Source: Exophiala sp. HKRS030
Taxonomy: Eukaryota > Ascomycota > Eurotiomycetes > Chaetothyriales > Herpotrichiellaceae
Reading direction: 5' to 3'
Length of the DNA stretch: 64,000 bases
Assembly: GCA_023897205.1 (NCBI GenBank)
Contig: JAHWDD010000004.1
Coordinates: forward strand, 2,356,001-2,420,000
In this document: positions 45,141 to 54,713 of the stretch, one piece after another
How positions within the stretch are numbered: position 1 is the stretch's first letter
Layout of the letters: each line of letters begins with the position of its first letter
Program-made: the position numbers and the translations under genes
The notes under the pieces: generated by a model
What the model saw: the letters and a program-made list of their open reading frames with translations, nothing else
What the model was told of the DNA's origin: nothing
The model's database searches: none

Positions 45141-46547
45141 ATGAGTTCATCAGATTCGGTTCGAATAAAATCACAGTCAGTGGAGTTGTCAGTTGAAGGC
45201 ATCGAGACACACGGAATGAGCGAACAACGCCCTCTCAAAGTTCTCACCTTAGGTAGGTTGCATTCTAGGCCCCAATGTCGATTGTTCTCAGTACTAATGA
45301 CTGTAGATGGTGGCGGTCTGCAAGCTTTGGCAACACTGAGCAGTCTCAACACTGTATGTAAAGAGATTGCCAGACAGAACGAGGCCACTAGAACTCCAGC
45401 TCCTCACGAATTGTTTGACGTGATCTGTGGCGTTGGTACAGGAGGGTAGGTTCCTCTCAAACTAAACATTGCTTGATACTGACCAAAGGAATACAGATGG
45501 ATTGCTTTGTTGTTGGGGCGGTATCGTCTCGATATTGCGACTTGTATGGCCGTATACATGGAAATCGCACGGAAGGTTGACTGCGCAGAGCGAACGAGTC
45601 GATGGCACAGACGCAATCGTTGCTTCAAACTCGATCAAGATCGATTGGTCAAGGTTATCGAGGAGACATTGCAACGGTATGATCTGGATGCGACATTACT
45701 CTCTGCAACTTCAATCAATCCTACCTTGAATGATGGTCGGAGTAGATGCAGATATGCGTGAGTCCGAGCTTGACCCTCAATCAACCCTCATGCCACCTTG
45801 ACTGACAATCACAGATTTGCGGTGGGTGTGGTACAGCAGTCCAAGCCACAGGAGTCGAAGTACGAGCTATTCAGGTCATACCTATTACCTGCAAACACAA
45901 AGACCACACTGCCAGGGCCTCGGCCAGACAAATGTCGCATATCCCAAGCATTTGCGGCAACTGGAGCTGCCAAATTTTTTCTCAAGCCCTACAAGGTTGA
46001 ACATACCTCTTTCTTCGATGAGACCTTTCCTCAATCACATCCGATTACCGCAATCGCCCTTGATGAAATTTTTGGTCTCTATGGATCCGACTCTGAGATA
46101 TCGGTTCTGCTAAACATTGGCCCCGGAATACCTTCAGAGGAAGACTGCAGGGAACTCGATGAGATGTCGACGGGCCCAGTGGAGCGATTGACGAGGAAGT
46201 TCTCTTGGCCCAAACGCAAGCAAAACTCTCTGTCAGAGCAAGAGGGCGAGGATGTGAGTCGGGAAGAGCTAGAGGAGTCGACCTCGTCGCTTTCAAGCTC
46301 GAGTGAACGCGCCTTGAGGCTTGACCGTCAGACGCGTGTGGACGTCAAAGCAAGACTGAAGCAACTGTATGGAGATGCCGGTCCGGAGAAATATCATCAT
46401 CTTGGGCCAGATTACTCGCTGGAGAAAGCATCACTGAATGATGTCCGTGCAATCCGGCTCTTCCGAACGCAGTCTAGCGAGTCGCAGGCAAGCAGTGAGG
46501 AGATTGAAGGCACTGTCAAGCAGTTCTGGGTCAACGCGAGGGCTTGA
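45141..46547 (+). CDS. Patatin-like protein lacking the catalytic serine (probable pseudoenzyme)
   Basis: Exons 45141-45252, 45307-45445, 45497-45757 and 45815-46547 give 414 residues; introns are 54, 51 and 57 nt. The fold is clear: KVLTLDGGGLQALATLSSL (33-51), ELFDVICGVGTGG (72-84), then the AFAATGAAKFFLKP helix. The nucleophile motif GxSxG has become GVGTGG, with Gly81 (GGT) in place of Ser. The DG[GA] motif is changed to FFDETFP, so the Asp side chain is kept but its glycines are lost. No stop or frameshift is present and splice sites are normal, so it is an intact gene for a probably inactive protein rather than a decayed pseudogene. The C-terminus has an acidic Ser-rich stretch. It is divergent from the intact patatin gene, and its role may be regulatory. 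Confidence 0.8.
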
Positions 46548-47362
46548 GGGTGGATGCATATACGAGATTTCTGCAGTCCGTAAGTAGAATAACTTGATCG
46601 TACAATACCAGTGCTATGCTGTGAAGAGAGGTGTGTGGTGATGGCGATGGATGATTCGTGCACGGAGGATCGAGTCCAGGAACAAGCGGCATAATTAGTG
46701 AGGGACACATGGGCGCCGCAGTTTGTGTTCTGTGGCGCCTCATGACGCCTACTGCGAATCCATACTGCATCGGTAGATGGCTAAGCAACAACAAGCTCAC
46801 TAGAGGCCGCGTGTACCTAAGCAGGTGGGTTGACGAGGGCGCTGAGTCGGCACTTACAGGGATGTCCAGGCCTGTCTCTGGGTATCGCAGGGATATTCTA
46901 GGGATCACCGGTACCTCCAACTCCATTTTTCTCCAGGCACTACGCAGTAGCTGCACCATCACATTTCACCCCCGCCTATCGTCGTCATTCACACCACATG
47001 AAAAGTGCGCAGTCTCGCGTTGGGTTTCGCTCTCATCATCATCAACGCATGCATCACTCATCAAGCCAGCTCACAACCTACGTCGTCATTAACTTCCATA
47101 GTAAAACCAAGGTGGCAGAAGCTGCTCACGTCCAATCATATCCTGTCTGTGCGCAAGCTGCCCAGTTTCCTGGCAAAAAGCAGCTGTAGCTGGATTTCCT
47201 CCACCACTGTAAGTTGCTACGTGGAATGCTTCTACTTCCTTTGACCGCCTCTCCTTGCCACTGACTTTCACAGGCCTTCTGATCTTCTTCCCCTTGTGCC
47301 TTCTTATTCTTCATCTCACCCTCACCGTCTCTGACCTCCTTACCAATTCCATACCAGCAAAA
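46548..47362 (+). promoter_or_regulatory. Upstream region and leader of the glutamate decarboxylase gene
   Basis: About 0.8 kb without a gene. A well-formed intron (GTAAGT at 47209, CTGAC branch point, TTTCACAG ending at 47273, 65 nt) lies in the probable 5' UTR, 90 bp before the start codon. Confidence 0.5.
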
Positions 47363-49090
47363 ATGGTGAATCTTCACAGTGTCAAGACCGACCCTCATCA
47401 GGGCAGAGACCTTCCCGCTAGAAGAGCCTCCCTCGTCCCTGGCCTCGAACACATCTCTCTGGCAGCCCCTGGAGATGATGAATTCTCTACCTCTGTCTAT
47501 GGATCCAGCTTTGCTGCTCAGGACTTGCCTAGCCATGAAATGCCGGAGAAAGAGATGCCAAAAGAGATCGCATACCGCATGATCAAGGATGAACTCAGTC
47601 TGGACGGAAACCCAATGCTGAAGTGAGTCTGAAGTGTAACACTCTCCATAGATACTGACAACGTCTCTATAGTCTTGCAAGCTTTGTCACCACCTTTATG
47701 GTATGTCTTCATTGCCCGCTGTACCCAGCCCAAGCCGGACGTTTGCTAACCCCGCTTTCAGGAAGACGAAGCAGAGAAACTCATGACCGAAGCCTTTTCC
47801 AAGAACTTTATCGACTACGAAGAATACCCACAGACTGCCGAGATCCAGAATCGGTGTGTCAACATGATTGCTCGTCTCTTCAACGCACCGGATCAGGCAG
47901 ATGGAGGCAATGCTATTGGTACATCCACAATTGGTTCCAGTGAGGCCATCATGCTGGCTGTCTTGGCCATGAAGAAGAAGTGGCAGAAGGCGAGACAAGC
48001 AGAAGGCAAAGATGCTTCAAAGCCCAACATCATCATGAATAGCGCAGTTCAAGTCTGTTGGGAAAAGGCTGCTCGCTACTTTGATGTCGAGGAACGATAT
48101 GTCTACTGCACTGAGGATCGCTATGTCATTGACCCCGAGGAAGCAGTCAAATTGATTGATGAGAACACTATTGGCATCTGCGCCATCTTGGGCCTCACAT
48201 ACACTGGAGAGTATGAAGATGTCAAGAAGATCAATGACCTTCTAGTGGCGAACAAGATCGACTGCCCCATCCACGTTGATGCTGCGTCTGGTGGATTCGT
48301 GGCTCCCTTTGTCAACCCTAACTTGGTCTGGGATTTCCGTTTGGAGAAAGTGGTTAGTATCAATGTGTCTGGCCACAAGTATGGTCTGGTATATCCTGGT
48401 GTTGGTTGGACGGTTTGGAGATCGCCAGAGTACCTTCCCAAGGAACTCGTCTTCAACATCAACTACCTCGGTGCTGACCAAGCCTCTTTCACTCTGAACT
48501 TCAGCAAGGGCGCCAGCCACGTCATTGGCCAGTACTACCAGATGATCCGTCTGGGCAAGCGTGGATATCGCAGTATCATGCTCAACCTCACTCGCACATC
48601 TGACTACCTCGCGGCTCAATTGAGGGCTCTGGGTTTCCTTCTCATGTCTCCAGGAGGTGGCCGCTCTCTCCCAGTGGTTGCTTTCCGCTTGGACCCCGAT
48701 GACGAGCACCAATTCGATGAGTTTGCCATTGCCCACCAGCTCCGTGAACGTGGCTGGGTTGTCCCTGCCTACACCATGGCTCCACACAGTAACAACCTCA
48801 AGATGATGCGTGTCGTTGTCCGTGAGGACTTCAGCAAGCAACGATGCGACAGTCTGGTCAACGACATCAAACTTGCACTGCAAGTCTTGGGCGAGATGGA
48901 TCGTAAGACCATGGAAACCTTCCAACAGTATGTATGCAGACGGAAGGCCTCGTGTAGTGTACTAACCTCCCATACCAGACATATCAAGAACCATACCCGT
49001 CACGGCAGAGCAGGGACAAACATCCACACCTACAAGGACGAGAAACACTCTCTTCAAGGCAAACATGGCAAGAGTCATCCTGTGTGCTAG
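47363..49090 (+). CDS. GAD1: Glutamate decarboxylase
   Basis: Exons 47363-47622, 47673-47700 (a 28-nt mini-exon), 47762-48927 and 48979-49090 give 521 residues; introns are 50, 61 and 51 nt, the last one in frame. The mini-exon supplies LASFVTTFM, a conserved block of this enzyme. PLP-binding features are complete: GTSTIGSSEA (about 149-158), HVDAASGGFVAPF with the PLP Asp, and Lys302 in SGHKYG, which forms the Schiff base. It converts L-glutamate to GABA and CO2 in the cytosol, the entry to the GABA shunt, linked in fungi to conidial germination and stress tolerance. The basic, His-rich C-terminus could correspond to the calmodulin-binding tail of other GADs, but no clear motif is seen. It is convergent with GH92. 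Confidence 0.92.
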
Positions 49091-49424
49091 ACCTTTGGTG
49101 ATTGGTGAATGGTGAAAGGTGAAAGGGAAAACAAAATCAACATTCTTTGGAAAGAGCTATTCACTGAATTGTGGTGCTGGTTCTCACAATTGGGGGATGA
49201 AATTGCAAGAATAACTGATATGCAGATCACGCGTAGCTAGTTTGTCTGAATCAAATCACCTCCTCGAGTTGCTAGCAAATTAATTATGTCCTCGCGGGTA
49301 TGTGTTTTTCAGTGATAGATGACCAGGCCTGTCGATTATGAGTATACTGTACCAAATTATGTACTCCATGTCCGCGTGTACGAGGTAATATTATGATGTA
49401 GATGGAGGTAGTTAACTATCAATG
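49091..49424. other. Convergent intergenic region
   Basis: 334 bp between the stop codons of the glutamate decarboxylase and GH92 genes; 3' UTR sequence only. Confidence 0.6.
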
Positions 49425-51965
49425 TCAAATCCCCAGATCTCGCCTCTTCAACCTCTTGTAACCTATAGTCTCTGCCATGGCATATGTGCCGTTCGGGTTT
49501 GGGACACCGCCGTGACCAGGACTAGGCGGGGGAGGTCCAGTCTCCCACACGACCGGGTTGGTTCCGAGGAAGAACTCGACAGTGCCACCTTGGACCATGA
49601 CGTCGGTGTGCTGTAGCCAGTTCTGCGTCCAATTCCGACCGTTGACGACGACGGACTGGACGTAGTAACTGGCGCTGGCGTCGTCGAGCCCGTGAGCGAC
49701 GATTCGCAACGTGGAATTGTTGTTGATGGTGACGTTGACGTCGCCGAACCACGGCGAACCCAGCAGGTAAACGGGCTGGGTGACTATCGGGTACAGACCC
49801 AGCATCTGCCACAGGAGCCAACTGTTGAGGGCGCCGGCGTCGCTGTTGCCCGGCACGCCGTAGTCGGAGTTGTGGAAAAACTCGTTGGCGAGGCTGCGCG
49901 ACTGCTGCGCGGACTTGTGTTGTTTGTTGACGTAGTGGTAGAGGTACGGCGTGGCAAAGTCCGGCTCGTTGCCGATGTTCATGATGGTGGTGATGCCGAC
50001 GCCGTTGGCGCCCAGGTTCTGTTGCGACGTGTTGGGCCGGAAGATGTAGTCGAGGCGGGCCTCGAAGGAGGGGGCGCCGCCCATGAAAGCCACGAGCGTC
50101 TCGACGTCGTGAGGCACCACGAACGAGTACTCGAACGGAGTGGCCTCGTAGGTGATGGCGTCCCACTCGCACCCGCCGCAGAGAGCAGGGTTGTAGCCCG
50201 ACAGGTTGAACTGGCCGTTTTGGAGCCGAGGGGCCAGAAACCCCGTGAAGACCTCGGGCGTCGTGTTAACGCTCACAGCGTCGTGAGACCAGTTGTTCTG
50301 CCACTGCGCCGACCGGTTGAGGTACTTTTGCGCGTCCTGCGGCGCCTCCCCGAGCGCCACCTGGTAAAGCGAAAAGTCGTTGAGGGAGTACTCGACGCTG
50401 CGCGAGAGGGAGCGAGCACTGCCGTCGACCGACAGGTAGCCCAGAGGGATCCAGTCGAACAAGGCCCCGCGGCCCTCCTTGACGCTGCCAGTCATGTCGA
50501 GCGGGCTGAACGTGTTGTAGGGCACCACTTCGGCGTCTTTGACCATCGCTTGGTAGCCTGCCGTCCAGTTGATGCCGCGACGTAGGCCCTTGACGTAGGC
50601 GTCGGCGAGGATGTTGTCGGCGTTGGAACCTCCTTGAGTCAAACCGTTGTAGTTTCCGCTTCTACCGTCTGGCATGTAGCCTTCGTGCCGCCAGATGTCG
50701 ATCAACGATCGGATCATGCCTTCGTAGTAGTCCGGTTGGAGTAAATGGTACAACGACACCGTGCACCGGAAGATGTCCCAGGCGGTGTAAAAGTCGTCGA
50801 ATGAAGGTTCGTCGGATTCCCACAGCGGGTTCTCACCCGTACGATCGGATGGCATGAGATGCATAAAATACAAGCTCGAGTACAGGAGGATGATGTTGGT
50901 CTCGTTCTGAGAGGCATCAAGAGGGACCTGAATCTTGCTAAACACATCGGTGTTCCACTCATCGACCGCGGCAGAGGCAGTGTCGTTGACCTCCCAGGAC
51001 GAGATCTCATCGTCCTTGAACGTGCACGCCTTGTCGACGGATATGAACGAGATACCAATCTTTGAGACAACGCTCGAAGACGACGAATTCGTGCCAGTCC
51101 AGCTGAACACCGCTCCTACTCGGTCATTCAGGAATCCGGATTGCTGGCTCACATTGCCGGTGTACGTGGGCATTCCATATGGCTCGTTCGAGAAGACGTG
51201 CTGTCGAAGATATGGATCGGTGTTTCGGGCCCTCCACGTCTGCGCTTGGTCGGGAGCATTCTCAAACTCTCCGCAGAAGTAGACACGCATGGGCGCTCCT
51301 TCTCCGAAGCCGCCCCCATACTGGCCGTAGCCCGTGTACTGCTGGCCGCCGTCACGAAGTTCGATTTCTCCGCCGAGAAAGTCTTGAGAGTTGTACCCGT
51401 CGTATCCTGGTAGATAGTGCGAGACGTCAACCAGGACGTGGCCTTCTCCTGGAGGGTAGTCATATTGGACAATGCCACTGTGCCTCGCTGCCGAGAGGCG
51501 AATGGCGATGCCGTTCTCGAGCGTCGAACTGTAATACCCTATCTGTGCGGTCTCGTTACCGACACGCCTCTGCCAATATGTTGTGTTGTCCAGGATGTTG
51601 ACAGGAGATGTTATTGTGGTGAGAGGCATTTGGTGCACAATTCCATACTTGGGTGCCCCTCCGGTGCCGCTCTCGTGCATAAGAGACACGCCCGTGACGA
51701 GTCCTTCGGGTGTGTAGCCGCCATTGATCGTTGATAAGGTCAGGTTGGTCTCGTATGTGTCGATGCCGAACTTGACCACTCCAAAGGGCACAGCACCGCC
51801 AACAAAGATGTCACCTCCACCAAAGGCTTGCCCTGGCATAGGTCCCTCGGACCCAATTAATGGGTTGACATATTGTGCGTAGTTGACACCGCTGAAGTTG
51901 TCTTGAGCTCTAGAGAGCGATATGAGACTTGTCAGGAGGACAATGGTGTTCTTCTTGAGAGACAT
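49425..51965 (-). CDS. Secreted GH92 alpha-mannosidase
   Basis: A single exon of 846 residues from the ATG at 51965. Residues 1-20 (SLKKNTIVLLTSLISLSRAQ after Met) form a signal peptide, cleaved near AQ-D. The N-terminal beta-domain includes YVNPLIGSEGPMPGQAFGGGDIFVGGAVPFGVVKFG, interrupted here only by residue breaks, and SLMHESGTGG. The (alpha/alpha)6 domain has WDIFRC, YMPDGRSGNYNG and the catalytic region NIGNEPDF followed by GVPGNSDAGALNSWLLWQMLGLYPI, with the general acid Glu and base Asp residues in place. GH92 enzymes are Ca2+-dependent inverting exo-alpha-mannosidases, mostly alpha-1,2, acting on N-glycans or cell-wall mannan. About ten Asn-X-Ser/Thr sites fit secretion. Third positions are strongly GC-rich. 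No intron is seen, and the length is normal. Confidence 0.92.
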   Translation of the reverse strand: MSLKKNTIVLLTSLISLSRAQDNFSGVNYAQYVNPLIGSEGPMPGQAFGGGDIFVGGAVPFGVVKFGIDTYETNLTLSTINGGYTPEGLVTGVSLMHESGTGGAPKYGIVHQMPLTTITSPVNILDNTTYWQRRVGNETAQIGYYSSTLENGIAIRLSAARHSGIVQYDYPPGEGHVLVDVSHYLPGYDGYNSQDFLGGEIELRDGGQQYTGYGQYGGGFGEGAPMRVYFCGEFENAPDQAQTWRARNTDPYLRQHVFSNEPYGMPTYTGNVSQQSGFLNDRVGAVFSWTGTNSSSSSVVSKIGISFISVDKACTFKDDEISSWEVNDTASAAVDEWNTDVFSKIQVPLDASQNETNIILLYSSLYFMHLMPSDRTGENPLWESDEPSFDDFYTAWDIFRCTVSLYHLLQPDYYEGMIRSLIDIWRHEGYMPDGRSGNYNGLTQGGSNADNILADAYVKGLRRGINWTAGYQAMVKDAEVVPYNTFSPLDMTGSVKEGRGALFDWIPLGYLSVDGSARSLSRSVEYSLNDFSLYQVALGEAPQDAQKYLNRSAQWQNNWSHDAVSVNTTPEVFTGFLAPRLQNGQFNLSGYNPALCGGCEWDAITYEATPFEYSFVVPHDVETLVAFMGGAPSFEARLDYIFRPNTSQQNLGANGVGITTIMNIGNEPDFATPYLYHYVNKQHKSAQQSRSLANEFFHNSDYGVPGNSDAGALNSWLLWQMLGLYPIVTQPVYLLGSPWFGDVNVTINNNSTLRIVAHGLDDASASYYVQSVVVNGRNWTQNWLQHTDVMVQGGTVEFFLGTNPVVWETGPPPPSPGHGGVPNPNGTYAMAETIGYKRLKRRDLGI

Positions 51966-52763
51966 GTTAGCATACACAGTCGTGACATAAAGTCAAGAAA
52001 GCTTACAGGGTCGCAACAGAAGGTACATGGCTACATATGTATGTACATATGCTTGTGCTTGCATTGGTAACGGATGCGGGAGTCTGAGCTGGGCTTCTCC
52101 GCTCCTTGATGCGCTCCAACGTCGTACTTATGGCGATCACTGTCGAAGATGACCTGGAAAGTCGTATCATCATATGGAGTAGAGAGTGTTGCTGCAGCCG
52201 GCTCTCCGCAGTTGTTACCAAGAAGGAGTAGATGAATCAGGGATGGTTAGCATGCTTAGGAGGTTCCTTAGGGCCAGTGCTGTAGTTAAGTAGATTAGTG
52301 GCTGGTTAACTACCTAGGTAGGTACTTAACTAAATACATAAATAAACAGTTAGGTCTCCCCCGCTCTCGGAATCGGAATAACAGGCACCGAGGAGACTCT
52401 TGATGATGAGATGAGGTTCGCCTCGAACCCAACTCTCGTCACTTAAGATTTGCCTTGTCCACGTCCTCTGTCATTGTCAAATCAAAGGAGTTGTCACTGA
52501 TGAAAGCCTCATTGTAGTGACAGACACCATTTCCCCTTCTTATTCTCACATTGTTTGCGAGATGTTGTGTGCGATCTTTGTCCAATGCGTTCGTTTTCTT
52601 TGTCAGAGCCTCGCCGTTCCGCGCCGTCAATGCGTTGGTGCTTCTGTAGCAAACCTATATCTACCTCCCTGCATCTCCTTCGAGCTCGAAACTTACTTGA
52701 AAAACATCAAGCTAGCTTCTAGAAGACTCTGGATCCCAGCTATTTGGCACCACTCAAGCAAAC
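51966..52763. promoter_or_regulatory. Divergent promoter region, GH92 and J-domain gene 2
   Basis: About 0.8 kb with no gene. TACCTAGGTAGGTA-type sequence at 52312-52325 belongs to the dispersed CCTAGG theme. Confidence 0.45.
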
Positions 52764-53639
52764 ATGGCCGACCACTATGCCGTCCTTGGTGTTTCGAGAA
52801 CCGCGACAATCGAAGAGATTCGAGCTGCTTACAAGAAGCTTGCTATACAACATCACCCCGATAAAGGCGGAAAGACAAGTCGATTTGTCATGATTCAAGA
52901 GGCCATGGAAGTTTTGACCGACCCGATTAGGCGGACAGAGTTCGACGCAGGTCAGGACTATGACCAGCACCATGACACGGGACGCCACAGCGATCGCAAG
53001 CATAAGGAAAAATCAGGCAGATCCAGACAAACCCACCACGACTCTGACGATGAGATACCAAGACATCGTCAACCGAGAAATGCAGACGAGTTTTTCCGAG
53101 AGAGAGACGATGAAGAGGAGACACCACAGCCCAAATCCCCGCCGACTGACGAGTACAACAGATCCCGCAGTTCTCCTGCTAAGTCTCTCAAAGAACTCAA
53201 GTGGTTGCTCACTGATATATCTGATACCTACCTTGATCTGTACCTCAGATTGTGGAGCTGCAAATCTGCTCGTAGCTTCAGCGAGACCTGGTGCCATCTG
53301 CGCCACGTCAAAGAGAGACTATCCGCCCGATTTGAGACCCTAGCTCGAGAAACCCTTGAGTTACGCATCTCTGAGCTACAATCGGGCTACAAAGAAGGCA
53401 GCCTTCAGCCGCGAGACGCATTGCTGCAAATGTACACGCGTATGGTTGCGGCTGATGCTCGGCTTGCACTCGCACTCAACAAGCAGCTCCGACTTTTGAT
53501 TCCAGCAGCGGATGACGTGGATCAACTTCTGAGGCGGAACCCATCACAACAAATCAAAGACTCGGATTCTATTCACGAGCTGCGAAGCCAGATGGACTGC
53601 CTGCGTGTATGGCTTGTTGACAATTTGCACCCGGGCTAA
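52764..53639 (+). CDS. J-domain protein 2 with unknown helical C-terminal domain
   Basis: One exon, 291 residues. The J domain (1-65) reads HYAVLGVSRTATIEEIRAAY, with HPD at 31-33 followed by KGGK, then AMEVLTDP. A charged His/Arg/Ser-rich linker (65-145) precedes a strongly helical region (about 146-290: LKWLLTDISDTYLDLYLRLW, WCHLRHVKERLSARFETLA, LRLLIPAADDVDQLL) that I cannot place. There is no G/F, zinc finger or membrane segment. It shares start, HPD position, KGGK loop and three-part plan with the J protein at 37563, which suggests distant paralogues. It probably recruits Hsp70 to a client held by the C-terminal domain. Confidence 0.8.
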   Translation: MADHYAVLGVSRTATIEEIRAAYKKLAIQHHPDKGGKTSRFVMIQEAMEVLTDPIRRTEFDAGQDYDQHHDTGRHSDRKHKEKSGRSRQTHHDSDDEIPRHRQPRNADEFFRERDDEEETPQPKSPPTDEYNRSRSSPAKSLKELKWLLTDISDTYLDLYLRLWSCKSARSFSETWCHLRHVKERLSARFETLARETLELRISELQSGYKEGSLQPRDALLQMYTRMVAADARLALALNKQLRLLIPAADDVDQLLRRNPSQQIKDSDSIHELRSQMDCLRVWLVDNLHPG

Positions 53640-54713
53640 TTGATTTTCGGTCAGACTGGGAGCGGGTAAGTATAAAGAATAGAAGCTGGTCTTCAGTTCC
53701 AACGAGGTGAGTTGCTTTCCTTCTATATATGCTCATTTTTGTGTGTACGTGTCGAGAAACATTGATTCGAAGAATGTGCGAATCCTGCAGGTAGGTCCGG
53801 TATAAAGTGTATGGCCTCTTTTCGTTCATTCTCTTAGCTTTTATCTCGTGTCTCCTTGTTTCTTATTGACCATTTAATGCAATTTGTATTTCCATGTTCG
53901 AAGGCTTCTTCGCATATCAACCTCTGATCCGCTGCTGAACACGTGGGTGTCATGTTGTCGCAACTTCCTACGGTTATACCTGTAGGAGCTCTTTATATTC
54001 TCCTTTCTCCTATACTTGAGAAACAATCCGTCACTTCGGTCACTCTTTTCATTTCTTTGTTTTGATATCAGATGAGTACCTCATATACCCTAGGATCCTG
54101 TTCAATCCCCGCCGAACATTTCAACATCGGCACTTATTCAGCCTCGGAATGAAGAGGCATGTTATGAGTGTAGATCTATGCACCAAGACCAACTGGTTGC
54201 AATCATGCTGTGCTGGGATCTTAGTTGTCGCCATCTGAGACATCACGGAACATTTTCTTCTTCCAAGGTACCAAGAAGTCGAGAACCGCACTGCCACTTA
54301 TGTGGTCTCACTCAAGAAGTGTTTGATAGGCTATACTGCGGCTGAAATTCTTTAGGACCCAAATGTTCTTTAGCCAAAGGTCGCCATTTACGCTGAGGCT
54401 AAGGCCTTTTGGTCGACCAACCTATGCATGCCTGTAATACATTTCATGGTTACGCCCATGGGAATATATCAAAGCGGCTCTGCTTTCAATTCTCCTCTCG
54501 GCACTTTGCATTTCATGTCCGAGTGTAACCAAGAAAGAGCTCAACTCCTACAATCCGGGACTCTGGATCGAAGAATTTTGCATCTGACTGCTTCGAAGGC
54601 CTTTGTGTCACAGGTAATCGGCGCAGTCGAAGTCTTAGGTACTACAACATGGGACTGAAATATACCTCCAGGGCGGCACCCCCAATTGTGTTAATTCCGG
54701 CCAACACTGCCTC
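53640..54713. other. Intergenic, 1.1 kb
   Basis: No gene recognised between J-domain gene 2 and the DUF3433 gene; the short frame at 54428-54658 has no features. Confidence 0.5.

Noticed and set aside
49522..50585. Long frames overlapping GH92 (216 codons minus, 297 codons plus)
   Set aside because: They are shadows of the GC-rich GH92 reading frame; Arg-rich or Val-rich composition and no motif.
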